NCBI GenBank assembly: GCA_032988165.1
Contig: JANTQF010000159.1
Location: forward strand, 1-64,000
DNA from: Emmonsiellopsis sp. PD_33
Taxonomy: Eukaryota > Ascomycota > Eurotiomycetes > Onygenales > Ajellomycetaceae
Length of the DNA: 64,000 nucleotides
Reading direction: 5' to 3'
Notes under the pieces: model-generated
Database searches by the model: none
What the model was told of the DNA's origin: nothing
The model's input: the letters and a program-made list of their open reading frames with translations, nothing else
Shown here: positions 1 through 12,250 of the stretch, one piece after another
How positions within the stretch are numbered: the stretch's first letter is position 1
Layout of the letters: each line of letters begins with the position of its first letter
Program-made: the position numbers and the translations under genes

Positions 1-120
1 TCGTGTTGCTGACTCGTGGGTGGGGGGTGGTGTGTGTAGGTGGGTGGAGTGTGGGTGGTTGTGGGGGTGTGGTGTGATATGGGGGATGGGGGATGGGGAT
101 AGGCACTGTAGGGTAGGTAT
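1..120. repeat. G-rich, GT/GGGT-biased low-complexity tract
   Basis: The first ~110 bases are strongly G/T-biased on the plus strand, with many runs of three to six Gs separated by T or TG. It is not a fungal telomere repeat (no TTAGGG array). G-quadruplex formation is possible on composition alone. No gene is seen between here and position 1192. Confidence 0.5.
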
Positions 121-259
121 ACAGCATTGCTATTTTTAAATCATATTTCTTCTAAATTTGAATTTTCAGTTTTTTCATTTGGGGCTTCTTTTTTCGTTTT
201 TTAGTGGAGGTGGATTTGCTTGCTTGGTTCTCTTTTTGTTGTAGGTCGTTTTGGAGGAT

Positions 260-327
260 TGGATGGAGGGATGGAGGGACGGATGGAGGGACGGATGGAT
301 GGATGGATGGATGGATGGATGGATGGG
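260..327. repeat. GGAT/GGAC tetranucleotide microsatellite
   Basis: About 17 units of GGAT with interspersed GGAG/GGAC variants; the last eight or so units are perfect. Open frames across it are simple repeats (histidine/proline/serine or glycine/aspartate/methionine) and are not genes. From 330 to 1190 I see no coding signal. Confidence 0.85.
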
Positions 328-1191
328 GAGGTAAAAACTTGGGCGGATATCATGTTGCATATAGGGCATCAGTTGAAGTTGAAGAATCGATTAGCTGTCA
401 TGCATGGAGTGTTTTAAACCTAGGTTGAGGGAATTATCGAGTATATATATTCAGGACTGGAATGATGGGCATCCGTTGCGGAAGGAGGAGGGGAATAAAC
501 ATCACATAGTTTGATTTAGATGATGATCACATGGATATATATATTGGATATATCAAATGAATAAATAAACAGGTAGGCAGATATGGATTGTATCAATCAC
601 ACACAGCACATAGGTTGGATAGATGTATGCATGCACATATCATGGATAATGGTTCGATTCAAACGCAGACCCGAGCCCAGCGTAATGGATGTATGTAGGT
701 AGACTGACCAATTTCTCAAAGACCAAAGACTAACATAATGTGCCCAGGATATGTATGTATGTTTTTACATACATATGTAATGCAACTATGGTATGAATGG
801 ACCAAACACAACGAACGGGCCAACAGAAGCGGAGACGGCCAAAAGGAACCCTGGGGAGAATGATATGATAATGATAATGAGATGGTATGCATGTATGACA
901 GAAAATCACTCAAGCACGCCCAACTCAGAGAAAGGGAGAGAGAGGGAGAGAGTAGGGAGAGTAAAGAGATCTTATATTTACCAGCTATGCATCAATCAAA
1001 ATGAAGTGAACTAGCAAAAAGAAAAAGGCCAGAGAGGAAATGAACAAGACAAGACAAAAGACGAATTATGAAAAATATGAAACCTGTATGTAATATTGAT
1101 ATAATGGAGAAAGAGAAAACCAAGCAAAGCAAGAAGTATCAAAGAGCAAACAAAACGCAAGGTGTCAGATATCATGTTTATCTATCCTCCC

Positions 1192-2493
1192 TTACGCCTT
1201 ATCCAACTTCCTTCTCAACGTCCTCGTTCTTCTCAATAGCTTCTTATGCTTGTGCTTTTTCATCTTCAGCTTCCGCTGTCTCTTCACACTAATAGCATAC
1301 ACCCGTCTCGCATTCGTCCGCGGCGTCCGTCGCTGCTCCATCTCATCCAACGCGGGTTCGGAAATCGTAAACGAGCTGCGCTCATCGCTGATGATTTCGC
1401 CTTCGTACGCGGAGGAGGAAGGGGCGTCTTTGTTATCGATACGGACGAGCGGGGAGGTGTGTGCTTCGTAGGTCTTGCGGCCGTCTGGGTGGATGGATTC
1501 GGTGATGGAGAGGACGGTCGAGTAGCTTTGTTCCCGGGCTGTGGATTGTTGTTCTTGGTGTGCGGATTCGGAGGCTTCTACGGCGTCGGAGGATCCATCG
1601 TAGTTTTCCATGGGAACGGGGGCGGGAGGGGGGTTGAAGGGGCGGAGGCGCTTGGCGAAGTCCTGGATGGAGATTCGTAGGTCTTCGATGGGCAGGTCGT
1701 CCGGGTGGGTTAGGTCCGCGTCCGTATTGCTGTTAAGGTTCCTGGCAGATGATCCCTGGGAGATAGCATTTCTTAGGCCTTGGTTCCCTAGGGAAGAGGA
1801 TGAGGGGGTTTGGTTATTGTTGGGTAGTACGCTTTCAATGGAGTTGACTGCCGAGGAGAGAGTGTATATCACATCGTTGGGGCGGGGTTTGGCCGGCTTT
1901 TTCGAAGAGAAAATGGCATTGAAGGCGTCCGGGTTCGCGTTTGAGGGGACGGAATTGGTCACAGATATCGGCCGGTGGGTGGAGAAGAAGGAGGCAACAT
2001 GGATATCTACATCAAGCGCCGCAATCGCGGGTCAGCTACCATATCAAAATCGAGCATGAAACACGTGACAAGATATGGTCGAGGCCGGCAAAGCAAAGGG
2101 CAGGGTAAACTCACCATGAGGATGCAAATGCTGCGTCGAAGGCACACTTGGCAGATTCAAAAACGCCTCATTACCCTTCGACTTCACGGCCGCATTGCCA
2201 TTGCTACTACTATCCTTGCCACCCCGTCGCTTAGCCGTCTTCTTGTCACCACCTTCTTTGTTCGACGGGCTCACGCTCTTCGCCGGAGACTGCGAGGAGG
2301 CATCGATGCCCCCGCGCGAGCCATCGCTGGGAGGAACGGGAGGTTTTGAGGAAGAGTACCTTCGCTGGTGGCCGCGGGTGGTGGTCAGGCCACTCGACGC
2401 AGCGGCAATAACGGTGGTGGATGGCCGCGCCGGCGTGGGCAGGGCGGTGACGGGCGCCGATCTGGCAACAAAACGCGCTGAGGAGGAGAACAT
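1192..2493 (-). CDS. COX24: Mitochondrial small-subunit ribosomal protein mS38 (COX24/AURKAIP1 family)
   Basis: Component of the mitochondrial small ribosomal subunit; the yeast homologue COX24/QRI5 was first linked to COX1 mRNA processing and translation. Two exons on the minus strand, 2493-2115 and 2006-1192, join across a 108-base intron (GTGAGT donor, TAG acceptor, phase 1) to give 397 residues. The start is the ATG at 2493, in a good GCCACC context; an in-frame TTG upstream is not needed. The N-terminus (MFSSSARFVARSAP) is rich in Ser/Arg/Ala with no acids, as in a matrix-targeting peptide. Residues ~70-350 are low-complexity and probably disordered. The diagnostic part is the last ~40 residues: RRVYAISVKRQRKLKMKKHK followed by more Lys/Arg, the COX24 C-terminal motif that binds rRNA. 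Fungal members are typically long, with conservation only at the C-terminus. Confidence 0.88.
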
Positions 2494-4300
2494 GGTGGCG
2501 AGCAGCAAGAGCGTAGAGAGTTAGTGCTCTTGTGCGAGTTGCACGGGGGGCGCAGGGGGATGGGGAATTCGAGGCGTGGTCAAGACAGCGAGGTCTCTGG
2601 CTTGAGATGAGGAGAGCAAAAGACCTTGATCTTCAAATCCAAATGCGGCTAGCGTGCGGCCAGAGCAGTTACGTAAGCGAGCGCGGCGAATGGAATGTCA
2701 GGTGACTGGAGCGGATCAGGTGATTGGCTCGTGCCTGGCGGAATCCGTTTACGCGCCAAGAACTCGCATACTCTGCAATGTTGTTGGGTCAAGACTCGCC
2801 ATGGCGGTCGGGAGTAAATACCCGCCTAATATCAGGCCACATCTTGTCTACCAGCATGCAAATAAGGATATAAACGGACCACGAACCCCTAACTTCCTCA
2901 ACTTATTCCATAATCGAACTGATCCATATCCATTGTTTGCCACTTTCCCAACCCAATAATGGCCCATGACGGTACATGGTTTGGAGTCTAATATAGATTT
3001 GACCAGGTCATGAAGGAGGTCCGAAGGAGATGGAAAAACAAGACAGAGAGAAAAAAGATAGCCCAGCTCACAAAAATTTTCATTAAATCCCACGAAAAAA
3101 AAGGGGTAACAAAAATAACAAAAAGTTAGGTATGCTTCATGTTTTCCTAGTTTTCACAACCTTCACACCCTTGTGCTTCTTTCTTGTCAATATTGACTCA
3201 GACCTACCGCATCGGGCCATCGTTGTCTAGTCATCACAAGCGAATATCCCATTCGCCAAGCCATAGATGGAGCCATGTTGGTTGATCGGGTCTGGTGGCT
3301 TTAGACACTGATACCCGGTATGGCAAGGGTGATCGATGGATGGCGATCCTCCCATATGCGTGTTGGGAGGGAGGAAGGGTGGGAGCTGGGGAGAGGCGGA
3401 CTGACGGGCGAATACCGGCCAGGCGATATGGCTTTGAAAAGAAGGTGCTATGAAGAGATAGATAACAAAAAACAAAGAAGAAATCTTGTACATACAAAAA
3501 CTTCCAATACGCTGTTCATAAAAAGGACAAGGAAGAAAATCAAAAGTGGTGTGAAAATTGTCAAGGAGAAAACAAAATCACAGAGCGGAAAAAGAAATGA
3601 AACGGTATATTCTAACAGTCCAGCTCTAACAGGGAAAAAAAAGGAAAGAAAATAAAAGTCGAGGCTGTCTGGAGCCAGGTCATTTCCCAGGTATCTCATG
3701 CTCATTAAGGGGGTTCACCAAAGAAAAAAGTGCACGAGAGCAGGTGGAAGAGCAGAGGGAAAGGCACATTCCACTAAGAAACAACAATTTTTGTGCGCTC
3801 GGCTACGGCCTGAGGCAGTATGGGAATCATGGGGACATAGTGTGGGACATAAAATGGCGTTGGAGAGAAAAGGGCGGGAGAAATGACAAACAGGAAAACA
3901 TGTACGGCAAGACTAAATGTAAACATGGAAAAGTCAAAAATGAAGCAAAGTAATGAAAAATGTACATGCATCTGTGGAGAGAGGCACAGGCGATTGATCC
4001 TGTTTAGTTGTAAATAGAGTACAAGGAAAGAAGCAGCAAGCGGCAAAGGCTGAAGGTAAGAAAATATCACAGCCTAATCAAAATGCCAGTCAGTCGTTTA
4101 TCTCCCAACACTAGAGAATAGTAATAGTCAGAAACACCGTGACCGTTAAATCGAAAACCGAGAACAAGAAAAACAAGTGAGGTGAAGAACTAGAAAATGA
4201 GGATAGAAGATTAAAGTGATTTAAGCGTCGACAATGCAATCGGAATAAAATCACATGTCTCTGTCTGTCCACAAGCTCTGACGTAGATTTTGTTGTGCAC
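2494..4300. other. Intergenic, no gene recognised
   Basis: Holds the 5' flank of mS38 (about 2494-2950) and the 3' flank of the G-alpha gene. From 3060 to 4250 the plus strand is A-rich with many poly-A stretches; as both neighbours are minus-strand, this is probably untranslated or terminator sequence of the G-alpha transcript. No open frame here looks like a protein. Confidence 0.5.
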
Positions 4301-5644
4301 CTACAGAATCAGGTTGTTGAGATTCTTCTGAATAATCATATCCTGCACAGAATCCATCGTGGCTTTGAGCAGGGTGGTATCGGTAGCGTTTGTATAGTGG
4401 ATGTAGATTTCGCGTTCAGGTACACGGGTAATGCCACGGAATCTTTCAGCGAAGAATTTGGCGGCAGCCTCGTAATCCCCTTCCGGCCCGTGGTAATCGG
4501 GGAAGTGCTTGGAGACAGGGGATATTGCGAGCTTTTCTTTGAACAGGTCGATTTTGTTGAGGAAGAGGATGACAGGCTTTCGTTTGAACCATTCTCCGTT
4601 TACTAAAGACTCGAAAAGCATCATTGCTTCATGCATTTGATTCTGCAACGCACAATGTTAGTACTTGCATGTCACAGCGCAGGGTCGTGGCTGAAATTTA
4701 GAATCCTACCGCATTTTGGTCCTCGACAAGGCATTGGTCGTAGCCAGAGAGTGCAACCATAAAGAGGAGACACTGCACTCCTTCGAAGCAGTGGATCCAC
4801 TTCTTCCGTTCCGAGCGTTGCCCACCCACGTCCATCATACGGAAGTTTATTTGGCCTAGTTCAAATAGTGTTTCTGTGATACCAGTCGTGCGAAGTCGGG
4901 AATGCAGCATATCTTGATTGTCGGGTAGCCAGCCAGACTTAAATACGCGGTCGAGGGATTTGAAATAGCTACCGGAATGTCAGCTTTTCGCCCTGTTCAA
5001 AAAAGAGACGCGGTTAAAATGTTAGGCGTGCTTACTATTGCAGGTTATCGTGAAGGGCGAATTCGTGTCCTCGTGATACAGCTTTTTGCACTCCTTTATC
5101 CAGCCACATTTTTTGCATTGCATCTTTGATACTTAGATCCGAGAAGGCTTCGTCGGAATCTACGTCTGGTTCCGTCCTATCTAAAAGGTCCGCGAGTGGC
5201 TATATAACGCGAATGTGAGCAAAGGCTTATAAATCACAGGCGAGCGAGAGTATTCGGTACCTTTGTAGCTTCGTACTCGAATTCAATATTTTCCGTTTTC
5301 ATAATGTCCAATAACACCTTGAACGCAACGACCATGTTGGAATAGATGACTGCGCGGTTTTGTCTCCGCTCATCTTCGGGGAATCCACCAGCGTGAATGA
5401 TCCTCATCTGTTTGATGATGGTTGACTTTCCCGATTCACCGGCACCTAGTTGCAAATACACGTATCAACTTCTGTTGTAACTATATAGTAGTTCAGCCTT
5501 GATAGTTAACTTACCAAGTAGTAGAATCTTCACTGTCCGGTCGTAGTTCTTTTTGTCGTTCCGGATCATTTTATCGATTGCTGCAGTTTGTCTTGCTGCG
5601 ACCTTGTCATCCGGATCGACCGGTGCCGAACTTGCGCAACCCAT
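4301..5644 (-). CDS. Heterotrimeric G-protein alpha subunit
   Basis: GTP-binding switch that couples seven-helix receptors to effectors such as adenylate cyclase at the plasma membrane. Five minus-strand exons, 5644-5515, 5445-5261, 5199-5036, 4968-4710 and 4642-4301, join in frame to 359 residues, the normal family length. Starts MGCASS: Gly2 is a myristoylation site and Cys3 a palmitoylation site. P-loop GAGESGKST at 44-52 begins just after intron 1; switch I has Arg184 in SRLRTTGITET; switch II is DVGGQRSERKKW with Gln210; G4 is NKID at 275-278; G5 is TNATDT at 330-335. All catalytic residues are present, so it should be active. The G5 box has Asn where most alphas have Cys, and the tail ends KNLNNLIL, so the Cys at -4 that pertussis toxin modifies is absent. 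This is not a group I (FadA-like) subunit; I cannot assign the subgroup with confidence. Confidence 0.95.
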
Positions 5645-6900
5645 GTTTTAAATATGAAATGGGCGATCTTTAAAGTGAGAAACAGATGGTTAGTTACAAT
5701 GGCAATCAAATCAAAATTAAGCCGCCTTCGCTTCTTCGAGCAGTAATACTTCCTTTGGGGAAGAATTTTGAGATCGCTCCTGTCTTCTTATCTGTAGCAG
5801 AATTATCGCAGATACAGTTTTGCATGAAAACTAGCTTGTTTTTGGCATGGACAAACGTAGCAGCGGGACCGGATATCTAAACTCCAAACAGAGGAATACA
5901 CAAACTATACATACCAATTAATTCAAGCAGTGAGGGAGTACAGTAGATCCCTAACCACGAATTCGTCAGTATGCAAAGTGAAAACTAAAATAAAATAAAT
6001 GCAACCCGCGTACAAGTACAGGACCAGAACATTCGTTCGTTGCCGTGGCCCATGGTTGAGCGGGGCCGGAAGAGAGGGGAGCACATACCGGGATGGGACA
6101 GCAGATAACAGGGCGAGGGGAATATCGGCAACGATAATCGTGCAGAACCCGAGTAGGACAAAAGCTGCGCGTGCTATATCTTCCGTGGGGAAACCAAGTG
6201 CGGTCTGTGCGACAGTAGAATGTCTCCCACGAGCTCCGATAGAACACAAAAAACCGATACCAACGAGCGGATTGGGTCAGAATAACCCGAGACAGAGACC
6301 CTATTGCCCCAGATATAGGCTCAAATATGCTCTGTGTGCCAGTATGTGCGTACACAGGCGATGTGAAGGCCCAAAGTGGGCGCGGATTGGTGATGGGTGG
6401 GAGGCTCGACAGAAGGGTTTGCGGGGCCGGATTAGGCTCGTGGTGGACGTGTAACCGGGCTATAACAGCCGGTTCTCGACGAATGGCAGCGAGGACGTCC
6501 GCGTGGGTGGTTTCAGAGGGCCAGATCGCATTCGTGAGGAGGGTTTTGAGGGGCGATTGTGGGAGTGAACACAGGGGGTTGCGCGGTTGCTGGGGAGGGA
6601 GAGGCCAGCAATCTGCCACAGTGAGGGTGTGCTATGGGCTGGCGTCAGGACAGCAGCCAGGCAGAGAGGGGAGGGGAGGGCAGTGAGCTGCGGGCGTGAA
6701 CGAGAGGTGAGCGAGGCTTGAGCGACGAGAGAAGAAGAATGGATGTCGTCTGGCGCAAGGAGAAGTTGAGAAGCCGGGCAGCCCAAGGAGCGAGGTTAGC
6801 GGCAAGAACGGGGCCACCAAGAACAGCGGACTGGCGACGCTTATTTAGTCAACTTGACAGCCAGCGGGCGGCGATAAATAATTATATTATTAAATACTGC
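5645..6900 (-). other. 5' flank of the G-alpha gene with unassigned minus-strand open frames
   Basis: Immediately upstream of the G-alpha start. The stretch 5990-6840 is G+C-rich and has overlapping minus-strand open frames at about 6619-5966 and 6249-5923, the latter with hydrophobic segments. I recognise no family, there is no clear splice logic joining them, and the ends use weak starts. A long leader with upstream ORFs and promoter DNA is the simplest reading; a small unknown gene is possible. Confidence 0.3.
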
Positions 6901-9502
6901 TTGTGCTAGAGCCTGGCGAAGGGCAGAGGGCGGCTGCAGGGCAGACTGGGACAATTCTATTGCTGGTGTCTCTATATCTGCACTCCACTATGGGCCTCCG
7001 TGTGTGGTATATCCCCAGACAAGCTCCAACAAACTACAACGCCCGCGTCAAGGTGAATATCACCACCACCACGCCTCGTCAGGACTGATTAGAGTTGCCC
7101 TCTCCAGTGTGCGGGCGGCAGCAACCCGTGGAACCCCAATGTCCGAACCTTGGATCGAGTCGGATGGCCAGCCAGGGGCTTGCCCGGGGAACCAGTGGTG
7201 TGCTCTTTAGCTGCATTGTTAGCCTTATGGCCCGACGAGAACACGCCGAGTCGGAGCACTGGAAGCAGTGGACGGTGGACACTGGAGAGACCCTCGAGGC
7301 TTGAAGACCTGCTGCTCCTCTGGTCAATACCTAATGGTTGGTAACGGCTGCGGCTTGGTTCGTCGTCCGTCTTCCATGTGGTTTGCGCCCACAGATCCAC
7401 CGCCATACATCCATATCCACGGCCCATGGATGTGTATCATATCTCGCGTCAACCATTGCCCGCGTCTGTTGCACCGTGTCACATTCCACGAGGATTGCTG
7501 GGTTCAGACTGGTCGGTCATATTCTCCCTTTGGGCCTGCCCGGTTCTGCCCAGTTTCGCCATCGAGAGCTCTTATTATTAGACACTGGCAGTGGCCTGGG
7601 CAGAGTCCATTGGCTTGCCATAGACGGTTGTCAATTGCCGTTTGTGGGCTGCTACGGAGTACTTTTGCTTTTGTTTAAACATGAGATGATGATAGGTTGA
7701 CAATGCCTTTCTTCACCCAAACGCCATCATCCACCCAGACATTGTGACCCAGACCCCCTCAAGAATGGGGAATTGGGGCTGCGGGACGCAAACGCCAGCC
7801 CAGCACATGCAGACACTCCAACGCCCAATATTGTTGACATGAAGATCTACTCAAAGTGGCCCGGTTTGCTCCTCAAAGCCCCTTCATCTTCATGTCCCAC
7901 TGCCAATTGCCAATTGGCAAGCCTGAAGCAACCAGAAGAAAAACAAACATTGATGGGCAGGCGTCTGAAATAGAAAAAGGCAAGCGGAGCCAATGAAAAA
8001 AACAAGCCAGCCGAAAAAAAAAATATCAAGCTTTGCATGGAATTCGTAGAAATGATTGTCGCACCGAAGCCACCCGAGGGATGACACCGTCAATCGCTCT
8101 CCCAGGTTCTCCGTCAAGAATCCCCACAAGCGTTGCCCTCCGCGCTCGCGTATGGCTGATGATATTCAGGAGACTGCCCGTCGGCAGTTGGCAGCAGAGC
8201 TCAGCGTTTCAAAGCTGCTGTCCAGACTCCGTGAACCGAGCCAGTGGAGCAGCGGCCTGGCACCGAAATCCACTCTTTTAACGCCGTTTTCTTTAACGAG
8301 CTACACTCGTAAACCATAATTGCGCTCCGTGCGCCGTGCGATGTCTTGATCCCCTATTTCTATTTACACCGTTTTTTTTATGCCAAAATCCTTCTCATTC
8401 AACCAATTAAAATAGTCGGAGGACCGCATCGTTTCCACGTTGTTCGCTCGTTATTAATAAAAATTAGCATTTTGTTCTGAAATATCCCAGGTCGATCACC
8501 GTTGAACTCGCTTGTGGCTGTACTTCGTTCGGATCCTGATTCCCCAAGCGTCGACCCTGTTGATTGGCCAGCTCGGCCAAAGCTCGGTTTGGATGAACTA
8601 ACTACCTATCAAAGAGTTGTGAGAGCTGCATTTTTCTTTTCAACGTTCGAGAAGCTTGGCTTGGTCCCTTCAAACTCTTGTCAAACAGAGTCTCCTTCTC
8701 CTGGTCGCACCCATTTACTACAGATCCCGCACTGCTTGCCCTCACCAATCGAATATTCCTCTGCTAAACTAACAGCGTTCGAGATAACTATTTACCGCCG
8801 AACAATGCACTTGGGCAGCGTCTAAGCATCCACCCATTCATCCGCCAACTATGAATAGAGCAATCAAACACCACACTTGCTAGCCATGGGGGGGGGGGGA
8901 GGGGGGGAAAGAACCAAGCTATAAAGAAAGATTGCGCCAGGAAATGCCAAAAAGACAAGGCAGCCTGACGACTCTCAAGCGCCTGATGACATGGAGATGG
9001 ATGCATCACCGTCACTTTGCCCTCTTGTAGTTACATACATGCATCCTGGAGGTCGTGGCCTCAAAACCCAACCCCCCTTCTAAGTTCTCACGCTATCGCA
9101 GGACACAAGGGAACCTAGGTAAAACTGCACTTCCGCTGCATCCTGCGGCCTGCCTTGGCACGCGAGATGCAGCGATGAGACATGAAACAAAGCCACAGGA
9201 CGAATGAACATGGGTACCGATGCTCAGACGGAAAGACGTCCGCCTCGTATCAATCTTAGCGAGGTTGAGGTTTTGCTAACGTACCACGCCTAAAAATTGT
9301 TGAACTATCTAAATCTGCACCCGATTCATGGATGGTTGATCGATTTGGCTTTCGCTAGCCAAGGCTAAGCAGGGGGGTATAAAATTCGTTTCTCCTCGTC
9401 GTTCATGGACTGAGATAGATACGCCAAGTCGATTCGATACCAATGTGTAGGCTAGACTGTTTTCTCGATTACATCCAAGCTGCGATATCTATTCACCGAC
9501 AC

Positions 9503-9539
9503 AGGAGGAGGAGGAGGAGGAGGAGGAGGAGGAGGAGGA
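9503..9539. repeat. (AGG)n microsatellite
   Basis: About twelve perfect AGG/GGA triplets in a row. No gene model crosses it; the arginine-run open frame over it is an artefact of the repeat. Confidence 0.9.
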
Positions 9540-10340
9540 TGGATCACCGCCTTTCATTCTATCCTTCATCACAACCAACCCCTTTACCATCCCCTGGTCA
9601 CCCTTTTCCTTCCATTCCCGCACCCTCCACACCAATCAAGCAAGAAAGAAAGAGAGGTGGAAAGGGATTCCATCAATCAATCACAGTTTTAACATCCCGA
9701 CGCAAAAGGCACCGAGGCAGGGGAGGGAGATGACCCGGTTGCTTGCTCCCGGACCACACACACCCCTCGAAAGCCGCCTCCCTCCATATAATCCCAACCC
9801 CCCTACCAGGCTACCAGGGCCTGCCTCGGTGCCTCCCTGCCCACCCGTCCCTACATAGCATAACAGGGATTAACATATTAAGTTAGTTAGATCGCGCTGT
9901 CCTCTCCAGATGATCTGGGACTCTCCATCGTAGATATCGATCAGCACACGCTTCCTGCCGAGAAGCGAGGACGATGAACTATTATATATACACATATATA
10001 GATATCCAGATAAGCCCCTATATCCTAGGTTAATTATGGAATTGCATTGTGCTATGCGATTCTTGCTCGCTCGCTTGATCCCTGACAACATATGACTGAG
10101 CAAGGGATGAATTGGGGGGGAGGGGGTGGGGGGACCAAGCACCCAGGCAGGCCAGCCAGCCAGCACATCCCAGCACCCTGCCCACACATGCATCGTTGGC
10201 GTTTCAAATAATGTAAAACTCCTTTTTTTTTCTCGGGCAGTTCAGCACTTTGAGCAGTTCAGCAGGAAGAAGAAAACGGACAGATGGATGATTTCTTAGT
10301 TAATAAACCACATAATAGTTAAGTTTCCAGACTCGAGAGT

Positions 10341-10374
10341 TCCTTTTTCCTTTTCCTTTTCCTTTTCCTTTTTT
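10341..10374. repeat. (TTTTCC)n microsatellite
   Basis: Five or so hexamer units of TTTTCC/CCTTTT on the plus strand (GGAAAA on minus), in intergenic DNA. Confidence 0.85.
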
Positions 10375-10613
10375 CTCGGCTTGATAACTATCAGAATCAC
10401 CTCTAAAATACATAGAAACATTCCTTATCAACAGGTGAATTAACATACAGCAAGATATATAGGTACTAATGGATAGGGGGGTCCAGGGGTGTTTTTTTTT
10501 CTTTTGGCTAAAATGGGAGTAACTCATCTGATAACTAGGTATGGATGTCATGCAGGGAGTCAGAAGAAAGTCCGGATAGATGGGGGATGGATGGTTAGGT
10601 AATTAACTGGCAA

Positions 10614-11292
10614 CTAGTTAATATCCATGGATAGCACTCTATATTGTCCTAATTGCACCCTCTTCAGCATAAGCATTTTCAAGTCGCTTATATTTTGCAT
10701 ATCTAACATAGAAATGTCAGCTAATGGGCAGAATGTATTGCAGGTATACTTATTCACTGAGTTTCTTTCCAGTGGAAAATTTGCGGAATAGTTTGTACTT
10801 TGTACCATTTCATTTGAATAGGGAGAGGGAGGGAAACTTTCATTACTGTTTGATAACTACCATTAGAACCAGGCAGATCAGGTCTGCTAACTGTTACTGA
10901 TGAGTGGTATGAGCCTTCTTGCTGTATGTTTGATATGATGGGGGCCATCAGTTGATGGTCTCTATTTAACCAAGTTGGTAAAAGTGCTTACTTCAAGCTA
11001 TTAACATGGCATAGGGGTTGTTGGCAAAGAGATGCGTTTGCTGATGAAGCTGAACCTATAACTATTAATTCAAGGGTAACAACTTTGGAGAAATCTAATG
11101 GATATTTTTTTTAGTGCTATTATAGGTAGGGCTAACATGATGCTTCTGGTAGTGTTCTATATCAACAGACTTATTTTTACAGAACTTGGGGAAGTTTACA
11201 TATCCATCATGGGTAACTACTATGTATCTCTCACTCGGGCTAGAGTTCCACTTCCTTCTCAGGAGAGCTATAATCCATCCGAACCCTTTCAA
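10614..11292 (-). pseudogene. Possible degenerate coding segment, family unknown
   Basis: Minus-strand frames here read like parts of a protein: one block contains SERYIVVTHDGYVNFP, a second contains EGSYHSSVTVSRPDLPG and SLPLPIQMKWY, and a third, after a stop and in the same sense, contains CPLADISMLDMQNISDLK. They are separated by stops and frame changes, and local DNA is more A+T-rich than its surroundings. That fits a mutated gene fragment, but I do not recognise a family, so chance is not excluded. Confidence 0.25.
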
Positions 11293-12250
11293 GACCCCCT
11301 CCCCCTTTATGACTACTAGCCAACCATATTATGCCAGTATCATACAGTACCCCGAGTACCAAGACCACGAGGCGATCAACCGGGAACTAAAAATAAAGAT
11401 AAAAAGTTGGTATCTGATTTCCATGCCTTCCCGCAGCTTTAATGGGCCGAAGAAAATAAGTCTAGCCCATTCCATCCAACCCTCGTGTCTCCGGGCTTGT
11501 GGCTACCTCGTCACATTATTTTTTAGGTCCTCGTGGGAGCTCTGTAATTAGGTGTCTGATGCGGGGAAGGGAAGCTTGAGCTACTGCAGAATACTCAAAT
11601 TATTACATACTTATGGATCTCTATACTACCTACTTGCTTGCCATTTCTTGGTATATCCTTTATTATGCGCATGTTTCTGGCTCGATATTATGAAAGATAT
11701 AATTGCTCTTCCAAGGCAACAATAGCCAATAGTCATTGAAGTAGGCTTGTCAGTGTATCTCAAAATGCCAATGGGTTACATCATTCCTACATATTCAGGG
11801 TGTATACGAACTTTTTATATATTATGCTTTTTTCTTCCTTCTTCCCCGTATCATTTCGCTATTAGAGTGACAGAACACGAGACGAACGTCTTTAAGTTCT
11901 TTGGTTGTTTGGATGCAGATACGAGAATGGTGGCTTCCAGACCTAACTACTCCTATGCCAAGGGGAGGGGGCTCCTGACTACATTATCCATCGTATGGGT
12001 ATATAGTTTTTTATCCTTTCTTGCTCTCTATTTGTTGGTAGGTCGTCCATGCCGGGGGCGATTAAATGTTTAAAATAACAAAAAAAGAGGGGGGGGGGCG
12101 CATAAATAGCCTCGATGATCCCACCTCTTCGTCCCGATATTTAAGATAGCCCGTTCCTCTCCAAAGGTAAAATTTATATTTTGGGAATAAAACAGGTTTA
12201 TTGAATACTTTCCATTCTTCACGGGACTCCTCTATACCGTGGAATCAACC

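Larger units (their letters stand above)
6901..12250. other. Long gene-poor intergenic region
   Basis: More than 5 kb with no recognisable protein on either strand. It holds a G-run near 8886-8907, a GGA microsatellite (9503-9539), a pyrimidine hexamer repeat (10341-10374), a possible decayed coding segment (10614-11292) and a G-run near 12086. Composition stays moderate and is unlike the AT-rich transposon blocks. Promoter and untranslated regions of the flanking genes, or non-coding transcripts, could lie here. Confidence 0.45.

Noticed and set aside
175..428. Open frames over the GGAT microsatellite
   Set aside because: They encode only the simple repeat in different frames.
640..672. tRNA B-box-like GGTTCGATTC
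   Set aside because: The flanking bases do not form a T-stem and no A-box or acceptor stem lies at the right distance.
1246..1680. Long plus-strand open frame opposite mS38
   Set aside because: It is the antisense shadow of the mS38 second exon and has no family resemblance.
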